A stretch of 64,000 nucleotides of DNA from Allobogoriella deserti (GTDB lineage Bacteria; Actinomycetota; Actinomycetes; Actinomycetales; Actinomycetaceae): assembly GCF_042680605.1 (NCBI RefSeq), contig NZ_JBHUEE010000013.1:5054-69053 (forward strand), given 5' to 3'. Below, one piece after another: positions 24,382 to 33,150 of this stretch. Position numbers and translations under genes: made by a program. Each line of letters begins with the position of its first letter. Within the stretch, counting starts at the first letter, position 1. The notes beneath the pieces are model-generated. The model ran no database searches. It worked only from the letters and a program-made list of their open reading frames with translations, and was not told where the DNA came from.

Positions 24382-25622
24382 CGACCCGTCCGTCTACAGT
24401 CGGTACCGTCGAGGACCCGGTCTGTGAACCGAGGCGGCTGCGGATCATGGTGTGCCCGCACGAGTTGGTGACCGGTGGCAGCCAACTCATCGCGATCGAC
24501 CTCGCGCGCCGCCTCCGGGACCGCGGTCACGAGGTCGTCGTCTACGGCCCCGGCGGGACGCTCGTGGACAGGATCCACGCCTCGGGTATGACGTACCGTC
24601 CTGCTCCGCCCTACCGTGGCGACTCGGTCCGTCCTACCGTCGTCCGGTCCTTTCTACGGGTGTTGCGGCAGTTCCGCCCGGACGTCGTGCACACTTACGA
24701 ATCCGGGCCGGCTTTGGCGCTCACCGTCGCTTCGCTCCTCGCCCCGGTCCGCCACGTGGCGACTGTCGGCTCGATGACCGTTCCCGACTTCATCGCCGAC
24801 GACGTCCCGTTGCTCCCAGGGACAGGTCAACTCGTCCGTGCCGAAGAGCGACGCCGCCCCGGCCCGGTGCATCTCATGCCCGTCACCGTAGACACGGCGC
24901 TCGACGCGCCACGGGACGTTGCCGCCGCCCGAGAGCGGCTCGGCCTGGGAGACGGCCTGGTCGTCTCCGTCGTCGGCCGGCTCTCCGCCGAGCACGGCAA
25001 GGCGCTCGGTGTCGCCTCGGCGATCGACGCCCTGGCCACGGCCGGCGTCGACGCCACGTTCATCGTGGCCGGCGCCGGCGACGACGAGCACCGCGTCGCG
25101 GCCGCCGCCCGCCGAGCGACCCGAAGCCGCCTCCGTGTCCGCCTCGAGGGGAACGTGGCCGACCCCGGGGACATCTACGCCGCGGCCGACGTCGTTCTCG
25201 GTATGGGGTCCTCCGCCGCACGTGCCATGGCCTATGGCAAGCCCGTCGTCGTGCAAGGCTGTCGAGGGTTCTGGCGGCTGCTCGAGGCATCCTCCGCCGG
25301 ACTCTTCGAGGAGACCGGATTCTTCGGTGACGGACCGTCGGGGGGACCGCCGCTCGCCGAGCTCGTGCGCAACCTTGCCGCGGACCCCGAGTGGCGCGCA
25401 CGACTCGGGGCCTACAGCCGACAACTCGTCCTCGAGCGATACTCCGCAACTACCGCCACGAACCGGCTCGAGGCCCTGTACCTCGCCGAAGCCGACCGGC
25501 GAGCGGTGCGCCGACCGGCTGCGGTCGCCCGAGCGGTGGGCCGGTACGCCAGATTCCGTCTCGCACTGGCCGCTCCGTGGTTGCGCCGTGCGGTACACCG
25601 GATCACGCCTCGAGATGCCTGA
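24378..25622 (+). CDS. GT4-type glycosyltransferase
   Basis: This 414-aa protein has the two Rossmann-like halves of GT-B transferases: an N-terminal half starting LRIMVCPHELVTGGSQLIAIDLA and a C-terminal half starting VVSVVGRLSAEHGKALGVASAI. The usual EX7E region is weak (around AAADVVLGMGSSAARAMAYGKPVVV), which suggests a diverged GT4 member. The C terminus ends in a basic helix that may touch the membrane. The GTG start overlaps the previous stop (GTGA). It probably adds one sugar to the lipid-linked repeat unit in the cytosol. Confidence 0.85.
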   Translation: MTTRPSTVGTVEDPVCEPRRLRIMVCPHELVTGGSQLIAIDLARRLRDRGHEVVVYGPGGTLVDRIHASGMTYRPAPPYRGDSVRPTVVRSFLRVLRQFRPDVVHTYESGPALALTVASLLAPVRHVATVGSMTVPDFIADDVPLLPGTGQLVRAEERRRPGPVHLMPVTVDTALDAPRDVAAARERLGLGDGLVVSVVGRLSAEHGKALGVASAIDALATAGVDATFIVAGAGDDEHRVAAAARRATRSRLRVRLEGNVADPGDIYAAADVVLGMGSSAARAMAYGKPVVVQGCRGFWRLLEASSAGLFEETGFFGDGPSGGPPLAELVRNLAADPEWRARLGAYSRQLVLERYSATTATNRLEALYLAEADRRAVRRPAAVARAVGRYARFRLALAAPWLRRAVHRITPRDA

Positions 25623-27045
25623 GTCCGGCCTGAGCACCCGAGCCGTCCGCGCTGTCGCGTGGAGCGGCGTGAGCAGCGTCGTGCTCCGTCTCGGAGGTGT
25701 CGTCGTCGGCATCGTCCTCGCACGCATCCTCACCCCGGAACAGTTCGGCGTCTACGCCGTCGCCCTGGCCGTGCAGGGGATCCTCATGACCATCGCGGAC
25801 CTCGGGCTGTCCGCGGACATCATCCGTTCCGACCAGCCGGAGCGAGTGGCGCCCACCGTGGGAACGCTGGGCCTGGTCAGCGGCACGGGCCTGGCCGTAC
25901 TCATGGCATCGACGAGCTCGGGGACCGCGGAAATCCTGGGCAGCCCGGACGCCGCGCCCGCCCTGGCCATCCTGTCGGCCACACTGTTCCTCGCCGGCTT
26001 CTCGGTCGTGCCCTACGGCTTGCTGCAACGCCGCTTCGCGCAGCGCGAGCTGTTCCTCATCGCGGTGTGTGACTTCGTGGTCTCGACCGCGGTCACCTTG
26101 GCACTTGTCGCCGGCGGCCTCGGCGTGCTTGGCCTGGCCATCGGTCGCGTCGCGGCACAGGCCCTCACCAGCTCACTGCAGTTCCTCATCGCACGTGTGC
26201 GCCCGCGGTTCGCGGTGGACCGCACTGTGGTCGGCAGCGTGCTGGCCTACGCGTTGCCGATCGCCGGCGCGAACCTCGTGGGTTGGGCGATGCTCAACGT
26301 CGACAAGCTCATCCTCGCGCGCGTAGTCGGTAGTACGGGCCTGGGCTTCTACGTCCTCGCGTTCAACGTCTCGAACTGGCCGATGAACGCCATGGCCCAG
26401 ATGGTCAGGTCCGTCTCGCTGCCGTACTTCGCCCGCTCCACCGGCGGCCTGCCCTCCGTCGCCGCGCTCGCCTGGGCAGCCGCGTTGCCGGCCGGCGCCG
26501 TCCTCGCCGTCCTCGCCGGACCACTCATCGAGACGCTGTACGGTCCGCGATGGTTACCCGCCGCACCCGTGCTCGCCGGCCTCGGCCTGTACGGCGGGCT
26601 GCGGGTCGTCTTCGACGCCTTCGCCGGCTATCTCTACGCCCGGGATCGGACCCGTCCGGTGCTGTGGTTGCAACTGATCTCGATCGCGGCCCTGACCGGT
26701 GGCCTGCTGCTCGTGGTGCCTTCCGGTGGCATCGTGGCCGCGGCCTGGCTGCAGGTCGGCATCGCGGGCCTCGTCGTCCTGCCCGGCTATCTCCTTTCGC
26801 TGCGACGCGCCGGCGTCCGCCCGCAGGAGCTCCTCGGGGCTCTGTGGCTGCCCACCCTGGGTGCGGTTCCCGCGGTCACCGTCGCCGTCGCGGCCGCGAC
26901 GTTCCTTCGTGATCCGCTCGTCGCCATGCTCGCCGGTGGTATCAGCGCGGTCGCCGTCCACCTCCTCGTGATGGGGACCTGGTTGCGCAACCGGCTCCGC
27001 GCACTGCGCGCAACCGACGATCGACTCGAGGAGATGCTCGTATGA
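25615..27045 (+). CDS. Wzx-like oligosaccharide flippase
   Basis: This 476-aa protein is hydrophobic throughout, with about 12 or more membrane segments. The N-terminal block SSVVLRLGGVVVGIVLARILTPEQFGVYAV (key motif LARILTPEQFG) marks the polysaccharide-biosynthesis/MurJ-like exporter superfamily. It would turn the undecaprenyl-linked repeat unit from the inner to the outer leaflet. The start overlaps the upstream glycosyltransferase by 8 nt. Confidence 0.89.
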   Translation: MPESGLSTRAVRAVAWSGVSSVVLRLGGVVVGIVLARILTPEQFGVYAVALAVQGILMTIADLGLSADIIRSDQPERVAPTVGTLGLVSGTGLAVLMASTSSGTAEILGSPDAAPALAILSATLFLAGFSVVPYGLLQRRFAQRELFLIAVCDFVVSTAVTLALVAGGLGVLGLAIGRVAAQALTSSLQFLIARVRPRFAVDRTVVGSVLAYALPIAGANLVGWAMLNVDKLILARVVGSTGLGFYVLAFNVSNWPMNAMAQMVRSVSLPYFARSTGGLPSVAALAWAAALPAGAVLAVLAGPLIETLYGPRWLPAAPVLAGLGLYGGLRVVFDAFAGYLYARDRTRPVLWLQLISIAALTGGLLLVVPSGGIVAAAWLQVGIAGLVVLPGYLLSLRRAGVRPQELLGALWLPTLGAVPAVTVAVAAATFLRDPLVAMLAGGISAVAVHLLVMGTWLRNRLRALRATDDRLEEMLV

Positions 27046-28199
27046 GAGCACCAACGGCTCAGGCCGTGCGCTATCCGCCGCAACTCGTGCAGCCGGGAGC
27101 GACCGTGACGGTCGTCGTCCCATGCTTCAACTACGCCCGCTACCTCACCGACGCCGTCCGCAGTGCGCTCACCCAGTCCGACGTCGAGGTCGACGTCGTC
27201 ATCGTCGACGACGCCTCCACCGACGACAGCCGTGACGTCGCCGCGGCCCTGGCACGCGAGGACGGTCGCGTCCGCGTCCTCACCAACCCCACCAACCGAG
27301 GCCCCGTGGTGACGTTCAACCGAGGGCTCGCTGCCGCCCGCGGCGAATACCTCGTCCGACTGGACGCGGACGACCTGCTCACCCCGGGAGCACTGTCCCG
27401 CGCCGTCGCAGTGATGCAGCGGTTCCCGGACGTCGGCCTCGTCTACGGTCATCCGCTGCACTTCACCGAGGACCGTCCGGCGGCCCGCAGGCACCCGGAG
27501 GCCTGGACGATCTGGTCGGGGCGTGACTGGCTGGAGGTGCGCTGCGCCGCCGGAACCAATGTCATCACGTCCCCGGAGGTCGTCGTCCGGCGCAGCGTGC
27601 TGGACCGGGTGGGCGGGCAGCACGACCTTGCCCACACCCATGACATGGAGTTGTGGCTGCGGGTGTCCGCCTACGCGGACGTGGCCTATCTCGACGGCTG
27701 TGACCAGGCGTGGCACCGGGAGCACGCGGCCAGCCTGTCCAACCAGGCTGCAGCACCGGGCGTGTTCCTCCGCGAGATTCGCGACGCGTTCGAGGTCCTG
27801 TGTGACGGCCTGGAGCCGGACCCGGAGGCCGATCGGCTGCGCCGGCTCGCGCACCGGGCCGTCAGTCTGAGCGCGCTCGGCCAGGCACGGCGATACGTCG
27901 ACCGCGGGGACGTTCCCGCCGAGGTCGAGGATCTGCGTGACTTCGCCCTGGCGCTCTACCCGGCGGCTCTGCGCACGGCGACCGGTCGCCGGTTCGCCGC
28001 CGCGTATCGCCGCGCGAGGAGCTGGCCCACGCCGGCGGTCCGCACACTGGGCCTGGCCCCCCGGGCGGCCCGACGGCTGCGAACCGCGGCCGGATGGGTG
28101 CGGTGGCAGCGCACCGGCATGTTCGAACCCGTACGCGTGACGGCTGCTCGGTGGAGCGACCAGCCGGACGCGCCGCTGTCTCTCGGGCGGGCGTCATGA
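27042..28199 (+). CDS. Family 2 glycosyltransferase
   Basis: This 385-aa protein has a GT-A fold. VTVVVPCFNYARYL near residue 22, the nucleotide-binding VIVDDASTDDS and the metal-binding DADD of LVRLDADDLL identify a GT2 enzyme. The C-terminal 150 residues are helical and basic, suggesting membrane association. It probably adds one sugar of the repeat unit. The start overlaps the flippase gene by 4 nt. Confidence 0.9.
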   Translation: MRAPTAQAVRYPPQLVQPGATVTVVVPCFNYARYLTDAVRSALTQSDVEVDVVIVDDASTDDSRDVAAALAREDGRVRVLTNPTNRGPVVTFNRGLAAARGEYLVRLDADDLLTPGALSRAVAVMQRFPDVGLVYGHPLHFTEDRPAARRHPEAWTIWSGRDWLEVRCAAGTNVITSPEVVVRRSVLDRVGGQHDLAHTHDMELWLRVSAYADVAYLDGCDQAWHREHAASLSNQAAAPGVFLREIRDAFEVLCDGLEPDPEADRLRRLAHRAVSLSALGQARRYVDRGDVPAEVEDLRDFALALYPAALRTATGRRFAAAYRRARSWPTPAVRTLGLAPRAARRLRTAAGWVRWQRTGMFEPVRVTAARWSDQPDAPLSLGRAS

Positions 28200-29437
28200 A
28201 GGCGATCACGGGCGCGGTCCGCATCGCGCGGCGGGAAGGGCTACGAGCGTTGACCCAGCGCGCCGCCCGGCTCGCCTACCACCGTTCCGGCGCGTGGGAG
28301 CTCGACGAGCCGCTGCCGGCCGCCGACATCGCGGACTCCGCGTCCCTGCGCCTACCGTCCCCGCGTACGCGGCCGGCACGCTCTCACCCGCTGACCATCG
28401 GATGGGTCACCACACCCCCGGGCGCCGGCTCCGGTGGGCACACCACGCTGCTACGCATGGTCGAGGCGGTCGAGCGCGCGGGGCACCGCTGCGTCCTCTT
28501 CCTCACGGACCGGTTCGACGGTGATCTCGCCGATCACACCCGCGTGATCCGGGAGTGGTGGCCCCAGGTGCGAGCGAGCGTGCGCGACGCGCGGCAGGGC
28601 ATCACCGGCGTCGACGCCGCCGTGGCGTCGTCGTGGGAGTCAGCGCACGTCCTGGCGAGCCGTGGCACCGAGCCGATGCACCGGCTCTACTTCGTGCAGG
28701 ACTACGAGCCTTGGTTCTACGCGCGCGGCGCGGTCCATGCCCTGGCTGAAGACACCTACCGGTTCGGCTTCCGGACGATCGCCCTCGGTGAGGCGGTCGC
28801 GTCGGCACTGCGCGACGCGCTCGATCTCGAACCCGAGGTCACGAGCTTCGGCTGCGACACCTCCGTCTACCGCCCGCTGACCGGCGCCGAGCGCACGGGC
28901 GTCGTGGCGTATGCGCGGCCAGGTGTGGCCCGCCGCGGATTCGAGCTCACACGCCTGAGTCTCGCCCGGTTCCACACCCTGCGGCCGGACGTCCCGATCC
29001 ACCTGTACGGCGACGTCGTCTCCGGCCTACCCTTCCCGGCCGTCCAACACGGCCGCCTGACGCCGACGGAGCTCAACGAGCTGTACAACACGTGCGTGGC
29101 CGGTGTGGCGCCGTCCTTTACCAACATCTCGCTCGTCGCCGAGGAGATGCTCGCTGCGGGCACCGTCCCGGTGGTCAACGATTCGGTCTACGCCCGAGCG
29201 GACCTGCCGAACCCGGCGGTCGCCTGGACCCGGCCTACTCCGGACGCGTTCGCGCAAGCGCTGGCGGACACGCTGGACCATACGGAGCCGGACGTCGCCG
29301 AGCGCGCCGCGCGGACGGTCCGCCAGGACGGTTGGTCACGTGCTCAGGCCGACGTCGTCCGGATCATCGAGGACGAGGTTTACGGCAGGGTGGCCGAGGT
29401 TGCCGCCCTGCGTCCGGACGTGGCGGTGAGGCAGTGA
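28196..29437 (+). CDS. WsaF-like glycosyltransferase
   Basis: This 413-aa GT-B enzyme carries the block LYFVQDYEPWFY near residue 165, and IGWVTTPPGAGSGGHTTLLRMV in the N-terminal half. This combination is typical of the rhamnosyltransferase WsaF and its relatives. The block GVAPSFTNISLVAEEMLAAGTVPVV carries the conserved glutamate near the C terminus. The sugar donor is probably a 6-deoxyhexose nucleotide, but dTDP-rhamnose genes are not in the window. The start overlaps the previous gene by 4 nt. Confidence 0.85.
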   Translation: MKAITGAVRIARREGLRALTQRAARLAYHRSGAWELDEPLPAADIADSASLRLPSPRTRPARSHPLTIGWVTTPPGAGSGGHTTLLRMVEAVERAGHRCVLFLTDRFDGDLADHTRVIREWWPQVRASVRDARQGITGVDAAVASSWESAHVLASRGTEPMHRLYFVQDYEPWFYARGAVHALAEDTYRFGFRTIALGEAVASALRDALDLEPEVTSFGCDTSVYRPLTGAERTGVVAYARPGVARRGFELTRLSLARFHTLRPDVPIHLYGDVVSGLPFPAVQHGRLTPTELNELYNTCVAGVAPSFTNISLVAEEMLAAGTVPVVNDSVYARADLPNPAVAWTRPTPDAFAQALADTLDHTEPDVAERAARTVRQDGWSRAQADVVRIIEDEVYGRVAEVAALRPDVAVRQ

Positions 29438-30108
29438 TGCTGCGCCGCACGCTCACCGCCCTGGCACGGCGCTGGTACGTCACGCTCCTCGTCCTCGCGG
29501 TTGCGGCCGTCGGGACCTATGAGCTGAATTCCCGGTCGGGTGTCTATTCGACCCGCACGACGGTGGCGTTCACGTACTCGTACGACACGCTGCTGACCCC
29601 GAACAATTCCTCGAAGCTCGACGACGTCATCGCCTTCGCGGGTGCTGTGGCCGCGGACGTGGTCCCCGAGCGGCCCCCGGTGCGGTACTCCCAGTCCGAC
29701 GCTCCGTACTACGGTGCCGGGCTCCGCCAGGGGGTCCTCGTCGGACTCCTCGATCACGGGAGTCAGTGGGGCCCCAGCTACGGCACCGCGGTGATCATGA
29801 TCCAGATCGTCGGCCCCACGCAGGACTGGGTGGCCCAGCGCCAAGAGGCCGCACTCGCGCGCATCGAGGACAGCACCGACGAGCGGAACGCCGCGGGCGC
29901 GGACGAACGCCGGATCGTCGCCCGCATCGACCCGCTCAGCACGCGTATCGAACACATCGTGCCTTCCCGTTTCACCCAGGTGGCCGCTCTCGGTGCCATC
30001 GCGGCCGCCGCGTCCCTCGTTGCCGGCTGGGCGGCGACGTCCCTCGACCGACGCTCGAAGCGATCCCTCTCGTCCGCCCCCGCGCAGACGGTTCCGAAGG
30101 AGTCATGA
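29437..30108 (+). CDS. Wzz-like chain-length/polysaccharide co-polymerase protein (1)
   Basis: This 223-aa protein has a basic cytosolic start (MLRRTLTALARRW), a first membrane segment (15-30) and an outer domain of about 140 residues. A second membrane segment follows (about 185-203, LGAIAAAASLVAGWAATSL) with a short basic tail. This hairpin layout matches Wzz-type proteins, which set chain length. There is no C-terminal tyrosine-kinase domain. The start is one nt into the previous stop (TGATG). The next gene has the same layout, so the two may act as a pair. Confidence 0.72.
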   Translation: MLRRTLTALARRWYVTLLVLAVAAVGTYELNSRSGVYSTRTTVAFTYSYDTLLTPNNSSKLDDVIAFAGAVAADVVPERPPVRYSQSDAPYYGAGLRQGVLVGLLDHGSQWGPSYGTAVIMIQIVGPTQDWVAQRQEAALARIEDSTDERNAAGADERRIVARIDPLSTRIEHIVPSRFTQVAALGAIAAAASLVAGWAATSLDRRSKRSLSSAPAQTVPKES

Positions 30109-30887
30109 CCATGACCGTCCAAGACACGCTGCGCGGACTGCTGCGCCGCTGGTACATCGTCGTCCCCGGGCTGCTCGTCGCCGCAGGCCTCGTCGTGTGG
30201 AGTTGGCAGTCGGTGCCACCCGAGTACGAACGCACGTCCCGCCAGCTCCTCATCCCCGGCGAGGCGAGCCTGCCCGTGGTCGAGGAGGGCGAGGCGAATC
30301 CGTTCCTCTACCTCTCCGGCCTCGACTCCGCGGCCGACGTGCTGGTCAGCGCCGTCGGGTCGGAGGACGTGGTCCGCGACGTCACCGGGCCCTACCCGGG
30401 CGCCACGGTCGAGGTAGGCCGCGACCCGCACTCGTCCGGCCCCGTCGTGATGATCACCGTCGTCGCACAGTCCGACGACGACGCCGGCGCGGTCATGGAC
30501 GAGATGCTCGTGCGCAGCGGGCAAGTCCTCGCCAACCTTCAGCAGACCGAGGAGGTCGACGCCGCCGCGCAGGTCACCATCTCCCCGATCGCCGTCGACA
30601 GCGTCGGTGAACCGAAGGAACGGAGCCGGCTCGTGTATGCCGGTGCGGCCGGTGCCGGCACTGCCCTGATGACTCTGGTGCTCGCCGCTGCGGTGGACGG
30701 CCTGGCCCGCCGCCCGCGACGGGACGGGCGTACCCGCTCCGACCGGGGCGCACCTGACACGGACCCGGACCCCAACGAGGCCACCGACGTCCAGCACCCC
30801 GGGGACGGATTCAGCGTCGAGATCGTCAAACTCCTCGACGACGCCGCGACCGCGGAGGCACGGCACCGGGAGAGTCCCCGACCGTGA
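30105..30887 (+). CDS. Wzz-like chain-length/polysaccharide co-polymerase protein (2)
   Basis: This 260-aa protein has the same layout as its neighbour: basic start with RRWYIVVPGLLVAAGLVVW (first membrane segment, about 15-32), an outer domain, and a second segment at about 182-202 (VYAGAAGAGTALMTLVLAAAV). A longer acidic cytosolic tail of about 55 residues follows (RSDRGAPDTDPDPNEATDV). No Walker motif or kinase is present. It is preceded by AAGGAGTC at good spacing and overlaps the previous stop by 4 nt. Confidence 0.72.
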   Translation: MTMTVQDTLRGLLRRWYIVVPGLLVAAGLVVWSWQSVPPEYERTSRQLLIPGEASLPVVEEGEANPFLYLSGLDSAADVLVSAVGSEDVVRDVTGPYPGATVEVGRDPHSSGPVVMITVVAQSDDDAGAVMDEMLVRSGQVLANLQQTEEVDAAAQVTISPIAVDSVGEPKERSRLVYAGAAGAGTALMTLVLAAAVDGLARRPRRDGRTRSDRGAPDTDPDPNEATDVQHPGDGFSVEIVKLLDDAATAEARHRESPRP

Positions 30888-32242
30888 GCGCCACCCTGCT
30901 GCGACCGGCAGCTGAGACACCGCCGTCCGCACGACCACCGGCACGGCGCGGGTCCGCTCTGACGATGGTGACGGTCTACCTCGCCCTCCTCATCGGCTGG
31001 CCGTCGTCCGTCACGATCTCGGCCTTCGGGTCGCTGGGCAGGCCCGCCGTGCTCTGGGGTCTCGGTCTTCTGGTGTGGTGGGTGCTCACCCGGCTGCAGG
31101 AGGGCGACGACCGGGGCACGCAGCGGCGGCCCCAACCGGTCAGGTGGGCGTACGGGGCGCTGCTGGTCGTCGTCCTCATCAGCTTCGCCGCCGCGATGTT
31201 CCGCGGGCAACCGGGTGACCAGGTCACCGTCGCGATCTCCTCGGTCCTGCGCATCCTGTCCTGGGGTGGGGTGTTGCTCGTCCTGGCGGACGGGATTCGT
31301 ACCCGGGAGGAGTTGGAGCAGCTCCTCGGGCGACTGACGCTGGCGGGTACTCTGCTGGCCGGCCTCGGACTGCTGCAGTTCGTTCTCCAGCAGAGCATGC
31401 TCGACTGGTTCGGCAACCTCCCTGGGCTGAGCGCGGACCTCGGCGGCGTCGACTCAAGAGGCGCATTCACCCGGGCGGCGGGCACCGCCGCGCATCCACT
31501 GGAGTACACCGCCGTGATCTGCGCTGTCCTTCCGCTCGCGGTCACCGTCGGCCTTGCTCGAGCCCGTGCCGGCCGCGGCCGGTTGCCCTGGACGTGGATT
31601 CCCGCCGGTGTCCTGGTGCTCGCGGCTTTGCTGTCGGTCTCACGGTCCGCCGTCGTCGGGCTCGTCGTGGCCGTGCTCCTCTCACTGCCGGCCTTGCCAC
31701 GCACGTACCGCTGGATCGTCGCGCTCTCGTGCATGGGTGCCGTGATGGCGGTGATAGCACTCGTGCCTGGGATGTACGGCACGATGACGGAGTTGTTCAC
31801 CGGCGCGACCGAAGACCCGTCGACGCTCTCGCGTACCAATGCGCTCGCCCACGTGCCGGACTTCGTCGCCGCGAGTCCGGTGATCGGCCTGGCCTTCGGG
31901 ACGTTCCTCCCGCGCTATTACATCTTCGACAACCAGTGGGTCCTGCTCACGTTGGAACTGGGCCTCGTCGGAGCCGCAGCGTTCACGCTGCTGGTGCTCA
32001 GCGCCGTGTGGAGCAGCGCGAACGCCGCGCGGAGAGCGGCCGCACCTGGTCCCGACGCTGTCGCACGTGGCATTGCAGCCTCGATGCTCACGGTCTCCGT
32101 GATGTTCCTCTTCTTCGACGGTCTGAGCTTCACGATGTCCGGCGGCATGTTCTTCCTGCTCGCCGGCGCTGCGGCCGCCGCGCGCGCAGTCGCACGCCCG
32201 GGCCACCCCGCCACGCGGGTACGTTCCCGGAACGTGACATGA
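30884..32242 (+). CDS. O-antigen ligase/polymerase-like membrane protein
   Basis: This 452-aa protein has about 10-12 membrane segments. A large loop contains RGAFTRAAGTAAHPLEY, and a second includes SRTNALAHVPDFVAASPVIGLAFG. These blocks resemble the O-antigen ligase family, which contains both Wzy polymerases and WaaL ligases. In a Gram-positive setting polymerisation of repeat units on the outer leaflet is the more likely job. The GTG start overlaps the previous stop (GTGA). Confidence 0.84.
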   Translation: MSATLLRPAAETPPSARPPARRGSALTMVTVYLALLIGWPSSVTISAFGSLGRPAVLWGLGLLVWWVLTRLQEGDDRGTQRRPQPVRWAYGALLVVVLISFAAAMFRGQPGDQVTVAISSVLRILSWGGVLLVLADGIRTREELEQLLGRLTLAGTLLAGLGLLQFVLQQSMLDWFGNLPGLSADLGGVDSRGAFTRAAGTAAHPLEYTAVICAVLPLAVTVGLARARAGRGRLPWTWIPAGVLVLAALLSVSRSAVVGLVVAVLLSLPALPRTYRWIVALSCMGAVMAVIALVPGMYGTMTELFTGATEDPSTLSRTNALAHVPDFVAASPVIGLAFGTFLPRYYIFDNQWVLLTLELGLVGAAAFTLLVLSAVWSSANAARRAAAPGPDAVARGIAASMLTVSVMFLFFDGLSFTMSGGMFFLLAGAAAAARAVARPGHPATRVRSRNVT

Positions 32243-33150
32243 CGTACGGGCCGCTGACCGCCCCCTCCGGGGACGAACTCGAGATTCTCACACCGAGTTA
32301 CGCACCAGACCTCGAACTCTGCCGCGACCTGGTGGCAAGCGTGCGGCGCTTCGCTCCCACGGGCACACGACATCGCATCATCGTCCCGGAACACGACCGG
32401 GACCTCTTCGCCCCACTGGCGAACGCCACGGTGAGCGTCGAGACCGTTCAGGACGTCCTGCCGGGTGCGCTGCGCCGGCTACCCCGCATGAACACCTGGA
32501 TCGACATCCACGCCCCCTGGCCGCCGGTGCGCGGGTGGGTCGCTCAGCAACTCGTCAAGCTCGCGGCCGTCGCGGCGAGCCCCGCCCGCTCGGTCCTCGT
32601 CGTCGACTCCGACGTCGTATTTGTCCGTCCGTTCGCGCTGCGTGACTACACCGCCGGCGCTTCCCAGGTGCTCTATCGCTTGCCCGACGCGGTGGACCGT
32701 CGGATGTCACGGCATATGCTGTGGGATGACACCGCCAGGCAACTCCTCGGCCTTCCGGCGACCGCGACCGCCCGGCGTCACGATTACATCTGCTGGCCCT
32801 GCCTGTGGAACCCCGCGGTGGTACGAGGGATGCTCCAGCGGGTCTCCGCACAGGCCGGTGGCCGTCCTTGGACGCGCGTGATCGGGCGCTGCCTGCACGT
32901 CTCCGAGATGGTCCTCTACGGGGTCTTCGTCGATGAGATCGTCTCCGACACCGAGGTCGTCACACACATCGACGAGATGCGGTGCCTGACCCAACCCGAC
33001 GAGGTTGCCTTCGATCACTCGGCGATGGACCAGTTCATCGCAGGCCTGAGGCCCCGAGATGTCGCAGTGATGGTCTCGGCACGGTCCGGGACCCCGCTCC
33101 AGGTCCGGCGGGAGGCGATCCTGCGCGCGACCTCAGCCCTCGGACAGTAA
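32239..33150 (+). CDS. DUF6492-type protein, possible glycosyltransferase
   Basis: This 303-aa soluble protein matches the DUF6492 type by its start LEILTPSYAPDLELCRDLVASVRRF and the block VLVVDSDVVFVRPF near residue 118. The DSD triad resembles the metal-binding DXD of GT-A glycosyltransferases. A HDYICWPCLWNP segment follows. The family is uncharacterised, so transferase activity is inference from the DXD and from the glycan operon, of which this is the last gene. Its end overlaps the convergent gene by 18 bp. Confidence 0.75.
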   Translation: MTYGPLTAPSGDELEILTPSYAPDLELCRDLVASVRRFAPTGTRHRIIVPEHDRDLFAPLANATVSVETVQDVLPGALRRLPRMNTWIDIHAPWPPVRGWVAQQLVKLAAVAASPARSVLVVDSDVVFVRPFALRDYTAGASQVLYRLPDAVDRRMSRHMLWDDTARQLLGLPATATARRHDYICWPCLWNPAVVRGMLQRVSAQAGGRPWTRVIGRCLHVSEMVLYGVFVDEIVSDTEVVTHIDEMRCLTQPDEVAFDHSAMDQFIAGLRPRDVAVMVSARSGTPLQVRREAILRATSALGQ

